From Aphis gossypii (taxonomy: Eukaryota > Arthropoda > Insecta > Hemiptera > Aphididae), in assembly GCF_020184175.1 (NCBI RefSeq), contig NW_026083043.1, positions 96,309 through 160,308 on the forward strand: DNA of 64,000 nt, given 5' to 3'. Below the pieces are notes generated by a model. It was not told where the DNA came from and searched no databases. It was given only the letters and a program-made list of their open reading frames with translations. The stretch's first letter is position 1; the number at the start of each line of letters is the position of its first letter. Positions 1 through 11,559 of this stretch are shown one piece after another. Made by a program: the position numbers and the translations under genes.

Positions 1-600
1 TCGGTAGATCCGAAACTGCATTTTCCCGTGTTGCACGTTAGCCCGTGTCTCTGTAGGCGTTCCAGAACTTTGTCCAAGTGGCACTGGTGTTCATCCGTAG
101 TGTTTGAAAACACCACTATATCGTCAAGATATACGCGGACGAACTCGTCCAGGTACCCTCTCAATACTTCGTTCATTAAACGTACAAAAGTCATGGGGCT
201 GTTCTTGAGGCCAAAGGGGAGGACTCGAAATTGATACAGACCTCGACGCGTCCGGAATGCCGTATATTTTCGGGCGTTTTGGGTAAGTGGTACTTGCCAG
301 TATCCCGACTTAAGGTCCAAAATGCTAAAAATTTTCGCGCCTCGTATTTGACGTATCAACTTATTGAGGTCCGGCATTGGGTAAGCGTCGGACTCAGTGA
401 CGTCGTTGAGTCGTCGGTAGTCGATGCACAGTCGGGGCGAGCCGTCTTTCTTTTTTGCTACGACAACGGGCGCGGCCCATGGCGACGTGCTTTGCTCTAC
501 AAGTCCCTGTTGTTCCATATCCTGTACCATGGTATCGATAATAACCTGTTTTGCCTGCGGGTAGGGGTATGGTTTGAGCGCTATGGGTGTTTGGTTTTTT
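1..600 (-). pseudogene. Reverse transcriptase, partial (gypsy type)
   Basis: The minus strand encodes RT blocks in order: a DLKSGYWQ segment near 310-330, LPFGLKNSP near 200-220, and the catalytic VYLDDIVVF (Y-x-DD box) near 115-145. The two adjacent Asp residues of the polymerase site are present. The frame continues to the window edge, so thumb, RNase H and integrase lie outside. The spacing from the protease region matches a single pol polyprotein. Confidence 0.85.
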
Positions 601-799
601 AAGAGTATATCGTGTTCGATTAATCTGGTGCGACCTACGTGACCGCTGAAAACGTCCGGGTAGTTGCGAATTACTTCGGTTATTTTCGCGCGTGTGTGTG
701 TGTCTCCGTGTATTACCAAATTATCGATATCTGGTGTAGGTGGGGGGTGGGTATTCCGGCCCTTCCAGCACGCCGTTGTTCTCCTATGTGACCCTAAGT

Positions 800-1180
800 G
801 AATCGTGCTTGTTGTGTAGTCCCAGGTGACTTCGTTGTGTACCAGGAAGTCGTGTCCTAGGAGTATGTCGCAGTATAAGTTGTCCAGGATGGCTGCGGTG
901 AAAATAACCGTCAGTTCTCCTATCCTGGCTTCGAATGTGGCGGTACCACTTGTCATTGTGGTGTGTCCGTCCGCCATTCGTACGTGGGTGGGTTGTCCGT
1001 GGTGTGGTGTGCCGTGTGTGCGTGCAATGTTCGGGCTTACATATGATTTTTGTGTGTGTGAGTCGAGTAGCGCTGTTACGAAGCCTGACCTAAATTCGAG
1101 CTCGACCGCGGGGGTCGGAATCTTGTCGGGGCATATTCGCTTTTCGTTACTCGACGTTGGCTGTGTACTGTAGCGGGGCA
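800..1180 (-). pseudogene. Retrotransposon aspartic protease region with altered active site
   Basis: On the minus strand this region reads through FVTALLDS and on to DILLGHDFL. These are the positions of the retropepsin catalytic loop and the second conserved block of gypsy proteases. The catalytic Asp is present, but the usual D-S/T-G triad reads D-S-H, with CAC where a Gly codon is expected, inside a TG/CA-rich stretch. It lies between gag and RT as expected for the family. The enzyme of this copy is probably inactive. Confidence 0.6.
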
Positions 1181-1513
1181 ACTGGTTCTTAACCGCGTTA
1201 CCGGTACTCTGGCGAGCGGTTTGCACCGCCATTATCAGATTGTCCGGTACGGTTGCCTCTGTGCTACTTGTACGTTCCAACGGTGCACACGTTGATTTCA
1301 TAGTAGTAGTCTGTGTGTGTTTGTGTGGTGTCGACGACCTACTACTTGATGAAATTTTATGTGTGCGGGCGGGCGATATATCTGAAGACGCCGAGTTTGT
1401 CGATGCGCGTTTGACAGTTATATCCCCGTCCGTATTGCCGAACGTTGTTGGCGGTGGCGTGATCGTGTGTGTGTGTGTATGTGAGGCGGCAGCGCGGACA
1501 AATGTTCGCCGAC

Positions 1514-3042
1514 TCAGTTTCCGTTTCCCGAAACCGGTGTGTGCTCGGGGCAGTCACTGTTCCAGTGAGGCCCTCCACAATGCTTGCACGGGTTGGGCGG
1601 TAGCGGTTTTCCAGCTGTACCGTCCCGTGTTCGCGACTGGTGGGTCGGCCGGGTTGCGCGGGTCTGTTCGACCTGTTTGTATTGCGGTTTCGGTCGCGGT
1701 AGCGATAGCGTTGGTGGTGGTATTTCTTCCGGTGTGTAATCTAATATGCTCGCGATCCGGCGAAGGTCAGCGAATGTCGCGGGACTTTGCAGACGTATGT
1801 GTGTGCGGTACTCATCTCGCGTTAATCCGGTTATCGTACTGACTAGCTGTGGTTCAGGTAGCCCGGTGTTGATACGGCGCGCGAGTTGGTTTTTCCTTAT
1901 CACGAACTCCGTTAGTGTCTGTGTGGCCGTTTGTCTCACCGATACTATCTCAGCCCGCAGCCGGGATTGCATGTCCGCGTTGTCGAACTTCTCCAAAAAT
2001 TCGGCGCGGAACTCATCCCAGGTGAGGTCCAGCAACCTGATGGTGCTCCACCATGTATTGGCCACGCCCTTCAGCTGCGGTTCTATAATGTTAGTCCAGC
2101 CCGACCTATCTATCCGTGACTGGTATAGTATCGACTCCGCCTTGTGTATAAACCGTACCGGGTCCTCGGGTGTGGTGCCGTGGAACTCCGGCAGCGAAAA
2201 CCTCGCTGTACGTACCTCGTCGTACGGTATAAGTGTTGACTGGTGCGTTTCATATGTGTGCGAGGGTGTTGGCACATTGTGACTACACGCCGTGTTTTCA
2301 AAACGTACGGAACGGCCGGGTACGTGATCGGATTGTTGGTATTCCGTGGCACGCGGTTCGCGTGGCGCGGGGTAACTCGTTCCGTAGTCCGTGACGGTCG
2401 ACGTGTTTGTGTGTGTGTGTGTGCGCGCTCGCGTGCTATCGGTCACCGATGTCTCCGGCGTGTTCCGGTGCTGTCCTGATAACATCGTGCTGTGGAGGCG
2501 GTACGGTGACGGTGCCTCCGGTTGTCGTTCCGGCGCCTGTTGAGACACACCAATTTCCAAACGTCGCATTGTCTCTGCTATGCGACGCTGGTCGTCACCG
2601 AAACGGATCATGCAGCTCTCGAGCAGTCGAGCATAGCCAGTCGCGATTCCAGACTGTCTGCTCGCGGCGGGGGCGTTGCCGATCTCTGGGCCTCCTGAAT
2701 TATGTCGCGGCCCCTTCTGATCATGTCCGTCAGTTGCTGATTGTGTGGTGTGGGTGGTTGGTTGTTGGTGTTTTGCGGCTGGTGGGTGTCTGTGCGGTTG
2801 TCCGCTGTGGTCTCGGATGGTGAGGGCTGGAGTGCCTGACTCGAATCCGAGCCGCTTCCGGTCTGCCCAATGGTCTCCATGGGCTGGAACCGGACAGCGT
2901 TGGCCTGCAGGTCCATATCCGCGAAATGTTGGGACAGCCGGATTTCGAGGGCGTCTTTTGCGCCCCCATCCGGTAGTCCGCGTTGCCTACATTCATAACG
3001 TAGTTCCGCGACGGTCAACTCGTTAATATATTTTCCCGACAT
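1514..3042 (-). pseudogene. gag of gypsy element with N-terminal SAP motif and CCHC knuckle, frameshifted
   Basis: Gag forms the virus-like particle of an LTR retrotransposon. The first segment (3042-2608) starts MSGKYINELTVAELRYECRQ and matches a SAP motif: the hydrophobic spacing and the RGLP turn fall at residues about 8-40. The second segment (2611-1514) carries the retrotransposon gag core, with a central TWDEFRAEFLEKF stretch typical of gag, and ends with one zinc knuckle, CKHCGGPHWNSDC. The two segments are in different frames and overlap by four bases around 2608-2611, which suggests a one-base lesion rather than a programmed shift. Histidine-threonine runs near 2400 come from a (TG)n tract. 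Confidence 0.8.
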
Positions 3043-3670
3043 GTCGTCCGGTCGGTTTTCCGGTGCTGTGTACGGGAAAGATATACGTGGCTGTTGTCGG
3101 TGGGGCGGGTGTCCCGTTCCTCCGATTACGAGTGATTCGTTTATCGGTATTTATTTCCGTCCGAATGTAGGTCAGTGGGTTTGTTGTTGTTGTGTGTGTG
3201 CCCGGCAATCACCTAACCGGTTTTCGTGACGTGTGCCGCGGCTGCGCGTGTGTGCGTTATCCGATCGACTATCGCGATTACGACTTCGGCGGCGGTCGCT
3301 TTGGGCGGCGGCGGCGGCGGCGGTCCGGTTTGGTGTATTTTTGTCCCGGGCGTTTGCGGGTGGCGGTGCTGGGCGGTGGTTGTGTGACCTTGTCGCGCTC
3401 CTGCGTTCCTACCTATCCTATTCCGTGTGTGTTTGCAGTGTCGCGCGCGCTGAAATCGGTGCGTCCGTAAGTCGGGCGGCGCGGACGGTCGGTCGTTACG
3501 TGCTTTATGGTTATGTTACGTAACGCCGGGTTTTTCCGTTACCGCCTGCAATCCACGTTTCCGTCGTATGGAATCGGGGACTTTCCGCAAGTTTCACAAC
3601 AGGGGGTGCAATGGGGTGGGTAGTATATGGTAAGTAAATGATAATAATTTTCACTTACCGGTGATTCCTT
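3043..3670 (-). other. Untranslated leader of the gypsy element
   Basis: Between the putative primer site and the gag start there is no convincing coding frame. The stretch is GC-rich, with a (CGG)n tract near 3300-3320 and TG-rich segments. Open frames on the plus strand here are low-complexity antisense frames. Confidence 0.5.
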
Positions 3671-3686
3671 TTCGGGGAGCCAAATC

Positions 3687-4143
3687 TGTAGCGGTGCCTC
3701 GGTGTCAGTCGCGAAGCCGACGCGCACAGTGGTGAAAAACAAAAAAAATACACGTGGGGAACGTGGAAAGAACAAAAATAATACGCTAGGCAAAAAAAAA
3801 ACAAGCAATACGTTGTGTTAAATGGTGCGTGATCGCCGTATATTTGAAATTGTATACAAATGTCGGTGACAAAAAGTAAATAAGCTAAAAGCAAAAGAAT
3901 GGCCGTTTTGTTACGGTTGATGGTGTGACGGGGGTGGAGTAAATCGGTCCGCGGTGTTCGTCGGGACGGTCGAAAAACTAGTGACCGAGCGAGTCCGCGG
4001 TACCGGCGGTTGACAATTCCAGACGCGCTTATCGCGCGTCGGTGTCGGCCGTCGTCGATTGGCGGTTGGGCAGGCAGGTGACGGCGCGGGTATCCGTGCA
4101 AAGGTCGCTTGTATTCAAGCGACTATTACGCGGGACCGCGTCA
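3687..4143 (-). repeat. Putative 5' LTR of the minus-strand gypsy element
   Basis: Reading the minus strand from 4143, the segment starts TGACGCGG and ends CTACA at 3687. It is followed by GATTTGGCTCCCCG, which could serve as a primer-binding site. The upper edge coincides with the GC-to-AT composition change. The second LTR is outside the window, so neither edge can be confirmed by comparison. A length of about 457 bp is reasonable for this class. Confidence 0.4.
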
Positions 4144-4419
4144 GAAGTACTCAATATTATTAAACGTATGAGAAAATCTCCACAGAGTATACCTCAATAT
4201 CATACATCTGTACTTTTTACTGAAGCTATATCTAAACAATATGCACAACTCCAAACTCTTCAACGACATCCTTTATATACACGCTTGCCACAAGTTCGCC
4301 CTTCTGAAAATATTATATATTCAAGACAGTTTGTTCCACCTTCAATCATTTCTCCACCCACCCCGTCAACATACAGTGATGAAAATAGTATGGATTTATT
4401 CAGTAATGAAACTTTATAA
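4144..4419 (+). other. Unrecognised C-terminal-like coding fragment
   Basis: Just outside the GC-rich element an open frame encodes a Ser/Pro-rich tail (about 4168-4419) ending in DLFSNETL and a stop, followed by AT-rich sequence. I do not recognise a domain. It looks like the last exon of a gene or transposon cut by the gypsy insertion, but composition alone is weak support. Confidence 0.25.
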
Positions 4420-4459
4420 ATAATAACATAAAATAACTTACATAATTAAAATTTTGTAT

Positions 4460-5191
4460 TATTATTTGCACCTGTACAATTTTAATAAATAATAATCTTT
4501 TTCGAGTTGAAATTGAATATTTATTACAACCATCAGGAGTAACTTTTGCTCTTTTAAATGAAACAACATGGTAAACTAGTATGTTTCCAAAAATGTTCAG
4601 CCATAATAGGAGTCCAATTAGATTTCGGCAAAACATAATACATTCTAAAATAAACAATTGACTTAGAATTCAATTTAATTCAAACTAAAAAAAAAAGTTG
4701 AAATTTTTAAAACCTAGTGTTTTGCATAGGTCTTGTTTTGTCAATCATTTTATAGTTCATTTCTTGTGGCTGAATTGTTTTCCATTCGTCTACCGAAAAA
4801 GTAAAAACAAACTTTTTTGATGGCATTTCAGAGTGGTCGCTACTATCGCTGCTAGTATTATCATTTACTGTAAATTCATATAAACTAACAATATTATCAT
4901 CATATTTTATGTATTTCTAATTTTAAAATTGTATGATTAATACGTAACTCATTACCTGCATATAATCTTTTACGATGTATATTCCCATATGCTTTACTTA
5001 CTTGCTTCATTTGAGACTTGACGTGGTATATTTATTTCTGAAATAGATTTTGGAGTAGAAAATCCTAGTTTTTCCTTAACAGAGTATCTTCCTTCAAAAA
5101 CAAATGTGTGCATAGCCTTTCTAGACATATGGTTATTAAGCTGTTCACTTATTTCATTCCAAAGACAATTAGGTACTAGCAAACACGATTT
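4460..5191 (-). pseudogene. Spliced exon remnants of an unrecognised, probably repetitive gene
   Basis: A minus-strand exon from 5191 to about 5002 has a tttttttag acceptor and a gtaagt donor and encodes CLWNEISEQLNNHMSRKA. A second in-frame segment, about 4876-4715, follows a tttacag acceptor and encodes EWKTIQPQEMNYKMIDKTR. Further down, 4660-4460 encodes WTPIMAEHFWKHTSLPCC and, after a frame change, SFKRAKVTPDGCNKY. The phases of the first two segments join cleanly. I do not recognise the family. The segments look like successive blocks of one protein that has since decayed. Confidence 0.4.
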
Positions 5192-7522
5192 CTAAAAAAA
5201 ATCAATATAATGTGTGTTTGTGCCAATATGGCCTTTTTTTGTTATTATGTTTGTGTTATCTATGTTTTCTTCTGTTATCGTTTTCATGTGCACGTAACGG
5301 TGCGTTCCACAGTTGCAGCCTTCGTCGGCTGACGCTTATCAGGCGTTAGTGTGCGACCGGCCAGCTGTGGAATCATTATCAATGTTTTCTTAGTTATTCG
5401 GTTATGTTCAAAACTTTAAGTTTTTCATCTAGTCATGCTTTCAGTGTCACAAAGTTTCTAGTTTTTCCATTGTTCATTGTGTTAGTGTGGTGACACTGAA
5501 AGACCGTTCTTTTGAGTTTCTTCGTTCTCCTGTCCGTTATGTGAATTCGTGCACTTTACTTTGGTCCGCTGCCCACGATCCAGCAAGCCGTGCGCCCGTG
5601 CCATACTGTGTTTCTTGTTCCTGCTGCAGCTGTCAAACCACGTTTTTCTTGTGTTTTGTGATTTCTTCTGTCTGGTAACTATCGTTCGCGCATTTATTGC
5701 CCATCATTAATTGTTTTTCCCCTAGTTTAGGGCGGTCATTGATTACCAGCAGAAGATTGTGTTCCTCGTGGTTGTTGAGTTGTGTGTCCGCTGTAGCAGT
5801 GTGTATTGTGAGTTCTTGTTTCTTCGTGTTGAGGTTAGCGGCGTTCTTGAGTGTGTGCGGGATCAATCTTGTACTTTTTATTGTATTTTAAACTTATTAT
5901 TATTATACGGATCCCGGCACCTCAAGACGCCATAACCCCAAGGGTATGTGATATTATATTTAGTATAATTAGTCATGACCGACGGGTCTTAGTTAATATA
6001 ATATCATTCACAACATGAGTTATTTATTATTTATTTATTGTAATTTTATTGTTGAGCCAAGCAGGCAATTATCTATTATTTATTTATTGTAATATTATTT
6101 AATATACCAAAAATACAACCAAATCTTTTATTATACTCATGGGACGGTAGTGCAATAAGTTGCCTACCCTCCCGGCCGCTAAGGCTCATTAATCTATTTA
6201 TTATTAAAGCTGAAGGCGAGCCAACAATGTGTAACATAATACAAGTAAATATCAAACATTTCTAATGGTATACTTCATTTACTATTTCATATCATATGCC
6301 TTCGAGTGGTTATTATTTTATTAAATTTGACATCCATAAGACATATTAATCACCCTTAATAAGTTCGATAAAATATAAAAATCTACAAGTGACTTAAATT
6401 TTGTTACTGACAAAATTGGTTCTATTATTGAATACAGCTTATAAGGTACCTACGTTTGTAAGACGAAAACAATAAAACCTATATAGTGAGACACTTAAAC
6501 ATTCCCTTAACAAAAGGATAAATCTACAATTATTTGTATTATCTTAAATAGAAATATTAATGAAGTTGGATTATTACTTGAAAGTTTTTTAATGTTATTA
6601 AAACATTATTATTGATAAAAATTTAATTCTTATTTTCCATACTGGATAAAATTTAAAAAAAAATTCTGGATGCTTATTGTTAAATAATTAATTTTAATTT
6701 TGTTTATTCTCTATAATATAAACTATAATACAAATATAAAATACACTATACTAGTTTATTTTTATTTATTTTTTAATGTGGAGTGTGGTTCTGTGTTGAA
6801 TGTACATTCTAATTGCAATTATTTTAGATTCTGAGCGAAGCGATGAATGTATCGGTTTTACAATGATGTGCGTTTTTTATTTTTATTTTTTATTTTTATT
6901 TTTGCGTCTGTCATCACGTTTTAGGACAGTAAAAAAGCTTAGATTTCCTTCAAAGTACTTTTTATGATAGGAAAGTAAAAGTAAACATTTTACAGTAGTT
7001 TTTAAAAGTACCGTGAAAAACAAATGGAGAAGTAAGGAAAAAACAAGACGCAACATTGGTTTTCGATAAAATCGATTTTAGTTTTTAGTGTAACTCTAAA
7101 ACAAATTACGGTAAATACATGAAATTTTGACTGAATGTTTATATAAGCAGTTTCTACACACCATACCATTTTCAAAACATTTTGACTTATTTTGAGCTAT
7201 AAACAGACATTTTCAAATTCCAATCTTATTATTTTTTTTTTTCTATAACCCTTCCGACCGAAGCAATTTTTCTAATTGTTTTTTAATTTGACTAGTATAA
7301 CCTTTCTTCATATACCTTTGGTATTACAAAAAAAATATTGAAAAAAAAAAATCGTTCCAGGGGAGGTAAAAACTACCCCTTCACAATCGTGAGGATTCGG
7401 TCTTAACTACTAAAAAAATATATACAGGTTGATTGATACAAAATACGAATGAAAATTATTTTATTTTATTTAAAACACTAGATGTGCCTCGCTCTGCTGT
7501 GAAATTCGGTCTAAGTGAGTAC
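5192..7522. other. Mostly non-coding AT-rich interval with old repeats
   Basis: No credible gene. It contains a hairpin at 5307-5370 (CCACAGTTG and CAGCTGTGG arms), TG-rich sequence to 5900, an imperfect inverted repeat around 5945-6015, TATTTATT repeats at 6010-6110, and an old interspersed repeat at about 6820-7390. Short open frames at 5487-5891 lack domain content. Confidence 0.5.
6820..7390 (+). repeat. Old interspersed repeat beginning near gattctgagcgaag
   Basis: This stretch starts around a gattctgagcgaag motif and continues with T-rich sequence containing gaatgtttatataagcagtt. The reverse complement of 33800-34700 shows the same motif followed by similar text (aatgttattataagcatt). 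Two divergent copies in opposite orientation suggest a dispersed repeat family. Class unknown; no coding capacity. Confidence 0.45.
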
Positions 7523-7893
7523 TGTAATAATCCTTAATATTAGTATATAAGTAATATGTATAAGTATGTATGTACTGACATTCGTTGACTTTGATAAAAG
7601 TCCATATTATAGGAAAGCCTGTGTGTAGGTCAAAGGTGATGACTAGAATTAGAGTACACCTTGAGATCGTACGGACGTCATCATAACAAGGTGACTCCGA
7701 ATAGCATAAATAGGAATGTGTTAGACAATCTCGAGGAGTCGAATACGAGAGACGACGAGAGTATGTACTTCTAAATCCAGAACAGACGTTTGTTATGTTT
7801 TAATAAATAAATACTTTGAATATTACAAACAATTGTGTATTTTTATTATACATCTAATTCTATTTCGAGTGCTGAAGCGGACACGTTACAACA
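7523..7893 (+). repeat. 5' LTR of the env-bearing element
   Basis: TGT...ACA ends, 371 bp, matching 15031-15401 except for two substitutions I can see, one near the start (taatatt versus tattatt) and one in ataggaaagcc. An aataaa-type signal lies near the 3' end of the repeat (taataaataaatac). Sequence directly after it, tttggtggcagcggtg, is the position of the primer-binding site. Confidence 0.95.
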
Positions 7894-7984
7894 TTTTGGT
7901 GGCAGCGGTGTGTCGAATGTTTTAAGCTACAAATTGAATAAAAAAAAAAAATAAAATAAAAACAACGTCTTTCTAAATCCGAAT

Positions 7985-8130
7985 TCAACGAAATCAACAA
8001 TTTAACTACAATCAGAAAATCAAGTCAACTACAATCAGAAAATCAAGTCAACTTCAATCAACAATTCAACTGCATTCAGAAAATCAAGTCAACTGCAATC
8101 AACAGAAAGAGCAACTGCAATCAACATCTA
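7985..8130 (+). repeat. Short tandem repeats in the leader
   Basis: Repeated units of about 25 bp built on caatcagaaaatcaagtcaa occur several times between the 5' LTR and gag. They are in the untranslated leader, where a packaging function is possible, but nothing shown here proves one. Confidence 0.7.
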
Positions 8131-8197
8131 CACCAATTCAATCATCAATCGGTCAAGAAGTGAACATGCATTTTTATGGTAATATAATATTTTATTT

Positions 8198-9165
8198 ATG
8201 TCAGAAATAGATACAGAATTAGAGTGGTTTTTCAATTTAGCTAGTAGGGTCGAAGCAAGTGAACAAAGAAATAATTACCTAGCACACTTAGGAGTTTTAA
8301 CGGAACAAATAGAACTTATTAAAATGAGCAAGTTAAGTTTTGATAGCGCGATTAGGATGCTGCCAGAATTTGCAGGATTACCATCCAAGATTTAAATCTT
8401 TTCGAAAAAAAATGCGAGTTCGTTTTTAACATATAGAGGATGCAATGTTATGACGTGTTAGAAGCGTTACTATGCAATTTATCCGGCAAAGCGTTATGTA
8501 TTACGCAACATAGACAATAGCAAATTATAAAGATTTATTAACAGTTCTTAGGGCGAATTTTGGGAACAATTTTTCGGAGACATATTTATCAAAACAACTT
8601 AATTCAATTACGCAGGCTAAATTCGAAAAAGTCCAAGACTATGCAGGTAGGGTAGAATTAGCTCTATATAGATTAATAACGAAATGACAAAGGATAAATC
8701 TACTACGGAAAGTAAAACTATTTCTAAGGTATTGACAACGCAAGCGCAAAATATTTTTGTAGACGGACTATATTTTCAAATTAGAACAGTATTGAGGGCA
8801 ATGAAATTAGGTAGTCTTGAAGAAATGATTAAAGCAGCATTAGAAGAAGAACAGGCGTTAGAAAATTTAAAACCAAAATTTGACAAACCTAACACTTCTA
8901 CTTTTTCAAAACCTAAGTGTTTTAATTGAGAAGGTTACGGTCATCTAAGTAGGGAATGTAAAAAACCTAAGAGTAATACGAACTACAGCGCGAAAAACGA
9001 GTCGATAGTAAAAAAAGAATACGGTAGTAGTAGTACTTCATATTCAACAATTTTATGTAATTATTGTAAAAAACCGGGTCACATAGTTAAGGATTGCCGT
9101 AAACTTAAGTACAATAACGAACAAAAATCGAAAATTAGTGAAGGTTCATCGTCTCAGCGACAATA
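8198..9165 (+). pseudogene. gag of env-bearing element, broken
   Basis: Gag segments are spread over frames: 8198-8395, an interrupted stretch to 8680, then 8684-8929 and beyond. Two zinc knuckles follow. The first begins KCFN, then has an in-frame TGA where its second Cys codon is expected, then GYGHLSREC. The second is CNYCKKPGHIVKDC and is intact. Knuckles bind genomic RNA. The gene has at least three lesions, so no full Gag can be made from this copy. Confidence 0.8.
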
Positions 9166-9201
9166 AAAACGATAGGCGATATTAAAAATAGTTCAATACT
9201 T

Positions 9202-9450
9202 ATGTTAAAACGCGGAACAAATAAAGAAGTAATTTCGTTAAATAGTAATCAGATTAAAATTGAATCAAGTGCTTTAATGGGAAAAGGAAATATGTTTTTA
9301 ATTGATACAGGCGCAGATTTGAACATCATTAAATTATCGGCGATAAAAAATAATGTACCGGTTGAAGCTACATCAACTACATTAATAGGTATTAACGAGA
9401 ATTCGATAAAAACTTTAGGCATTATAAATCATTTAATTATTGATAAATAA
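9202..9450 (+). pseudogene. Retroviral-type aspartic protease, fragment
   Basis: The segment holds FLIDTGADLNIIKLSAI near 9295-9345, the D-T-G-A catalytic loop of retropepsins, which is intact here. The frame ends at a TAA at 9448-9450, and the following sequence to 9630 is open in other frames only, so the protease is cut off from RT. Position between gag and RT fits the family. Confidence 0.8.
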
Positions 9451-9634
9451 TTATTTCGATACGGTTTTTCACGTAGTCGATGATAAGTTTCCAGATCAAA
9501 TGAATTGGGTTCATACTAGTTTTTGTAGCGATTAATGACCGGAATTCTGGGTATACCGTTTTTTTAGCGATATGATTAACACTTAATTTAAGGAAAGGCG
9601 AAATGATAATTGATAGGCAGCAAAAATAAGAAAT

Positions 9635-11003
9635 ATGATAAGCTTACCACCGAGATCGAATAATGTGTTAACTATTTCGGTTTCAAATGAAAACATTAAT
9701 AATGGCGATTCGGTCGTAATTAATAAGCAAAATTTATCCAAATTAATATGGTTAGGAAATACTATATCTTTATGTGAAAATAATGCAATCATGGCAAATG
9801 TTAATAATATTTCAGAAAACTGTGTTAGTTTGCAGGAGTTTAAAATGAACGAAATTAATTGGGATTTATATACAGATACGGAGGTTATTGAGACCAATTT
9901 AATAGGTGAAAATAGTAATGATAAAGCAATCATGTACTTTGAAACTGATAGTAATAGTAGGTCAGAATTAATTAAATTTTCGGACAGAGTTAAAATAATT
10001 TCGGAACAGTTAGTAACTGATCATCTTAACAAAGAAGAACTTAAGGCTTTATCGGATTTATTTTATGAATTTTCAGACGTGTTTTTTGTAGAAGGAGATA
10101 AGATTATTGGTACGAATCTCGTGACACACAAAATTAAGACACCACTTAATCACCCACCTATTAATACACGTCAATATAGATTGGTTGAACAACAAAAAAA
10201 AGAAATAAATAGACAGGTCGCAATTTTAGAACAACAACAAGTAATAGTAAAAAGCAATTCACCGTGGAATCATCCGTTGATTTTAGTTCCAAAAAAGTAG
10301 GGATAGACGGTGAAAAGAAATATCGATTATGCTGGATTTCAGAAAACTAAATTTAATTACGGAAGGAAACTCTTGGCCACTTCCTTTAATTACTGATATT
10401 CTAGATAAGTTAGGTCATGCGAAGTACTTTTCCACGTTAGATTTTGCAAATGGCTATCATCAAATTGCGATACATCCCGGGGACACCCATAAAACAGCAT
10501 TTTCGACCTCTACGGGTCATTGGGAATGGCTGAAAATGCCTTTCGGTTTAAAAACAGCACCAGCGGTTTTTTCGGAATTAATGCATGCGTTACTGACAGG
10601 CTGTAAAGACCTAAATATGTACGCGTATTTGGATGATATTGAAATAAGTGCTGACTCACTTAGTTCTATGATTAAGAAATTACAGTTTATTTTTGTGAAC
10701 CTTAGGGAAAACAATTTGAAATTACAACCTCGTAAATGTCACTTTTTAAGGAAGGAAGTAGTATTTTTAGGACACAAATTATCAGCCGAGGGGGTACAAC
10801 CCGACGAAGGGGAAGTAGAATGTGTAAAAAAAGTACCAATACCGAAAAATACGACCGACATTAAGGCATTTTTGGGATTAACAGGTTACTATAGGCGGTT
10901 TATTGAGGAATATGCAAAAATCGCGAAGCCTTTAACTTTGTTACTTAAGAAAAATACAAAATTTGCATGGGGAGTTGCACAACAATACGCATTCGAAAAT
11001 TGA
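9635..11003 (+). pseudogene. Reverse transcriptase of env-bearing element, broken
   Basis: An N-terminal part (9635-10300) leads into RT. It stops at a TAG by 10300, and the next open part (10329-11003) is in another frame. RT blocks are clear: TLDFANGYHQIAIHPGD, MPFGLKTAPAVF, the catalytic YLDDIEIS near 10624-10647 with both Asp residues, and FLGLTGYYRRFIEEY at the end of the connection. The polymerase core itself is intact between lesions; the linkage upstream and downstream is lost. Confidence 0.9.
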
Positions 11004-11553
11004 AAGATATTTTGACTAGAGAACCAATATTACAGTACCCGGATTTCGACAAGGAGTTTTTATTAGCTTCCGATGCTTCGAATTACGCTGTAGGTTGTGT
11101 ACTGTCTCAAGGGGAATGGGTAATGATAAACCAATTGCCTATGCGTTGAGAGTTCTGAATACAAGTGAAGTAAACTATTCTACAATCGAAAAAGAATGTT
11201 TGGGTATCGTTTTTGGTATTAAACATTTTAGGCCTTACTTATGGGGAAAACGATTTAAAATAATTACGGATCACAGGCCACTAGTTTGGCTCTTTAACGT
11301 ATCAGACATGAAATCAAGGTTAGCACGGTGGCGTATATTATTACAGGAATTCGACGACGAGATAGTGTATAAACCGGGCACGGAACACAGTAATGCTGAT
11401 GCATTATCGCGTATATGCGTAATAGAAAAATTGGACAAAATGTCGTTCGCAGAATTTATGAATAACAACAATGTATATATAAATAATAATATCGAAGAAA
11501 TTAATGAAACATATAATGTTATTCGAACGATTATGATATACTTTTTACTATAA
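10967..11553 (+). pseudogene. RNase H domain of pol, broken
   Basis: The segment LLASDASNYAVGCVLSQG carries the first RNase H acidic residue. After a frame change near 11110 the sequence continues with SEVNYSTIEKECLGIVFGI (catalytic Glu) and ITDHRPLVWLF, then NADALSRI. These are the canonical Ty3/gypsy RNase H blocks. At least one frameshift separates it from RT and another splits it. Confidence 0.85.
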
Positions 11554-11559
11554 CGGCAG

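Larger units (their letters stand above)
1..4143 (-). mobile_element. Ty3/gypsy-type LTR retrotransposon, 5' part, truncated by window start
   Basis: Read on the minus strand the order is LTR, leader, gag, protease, reverse transcriptase, which is the Ty3/gypsy order. The remaining RT, RNase H, integrase and 3' LTR lie before base 1. The element is much more GC-rich than the surrounding DNA, and the change to AT-rich sequence near 4145 marks its outer edge. Many short TG/CA dinucleotide tracts run through it. The gag frame is broken and the protease active site is altered, so this copy looks defective. Confidence 0.85.

Noticed and set aside
1240..1842. 200-codon plus-strand open frame
   Set aside because: Antisense to the gag/protease region of a GC-rich minus-strand element; low complexity (Val, Cys, Arg) with TG-repeat runs and no domain.
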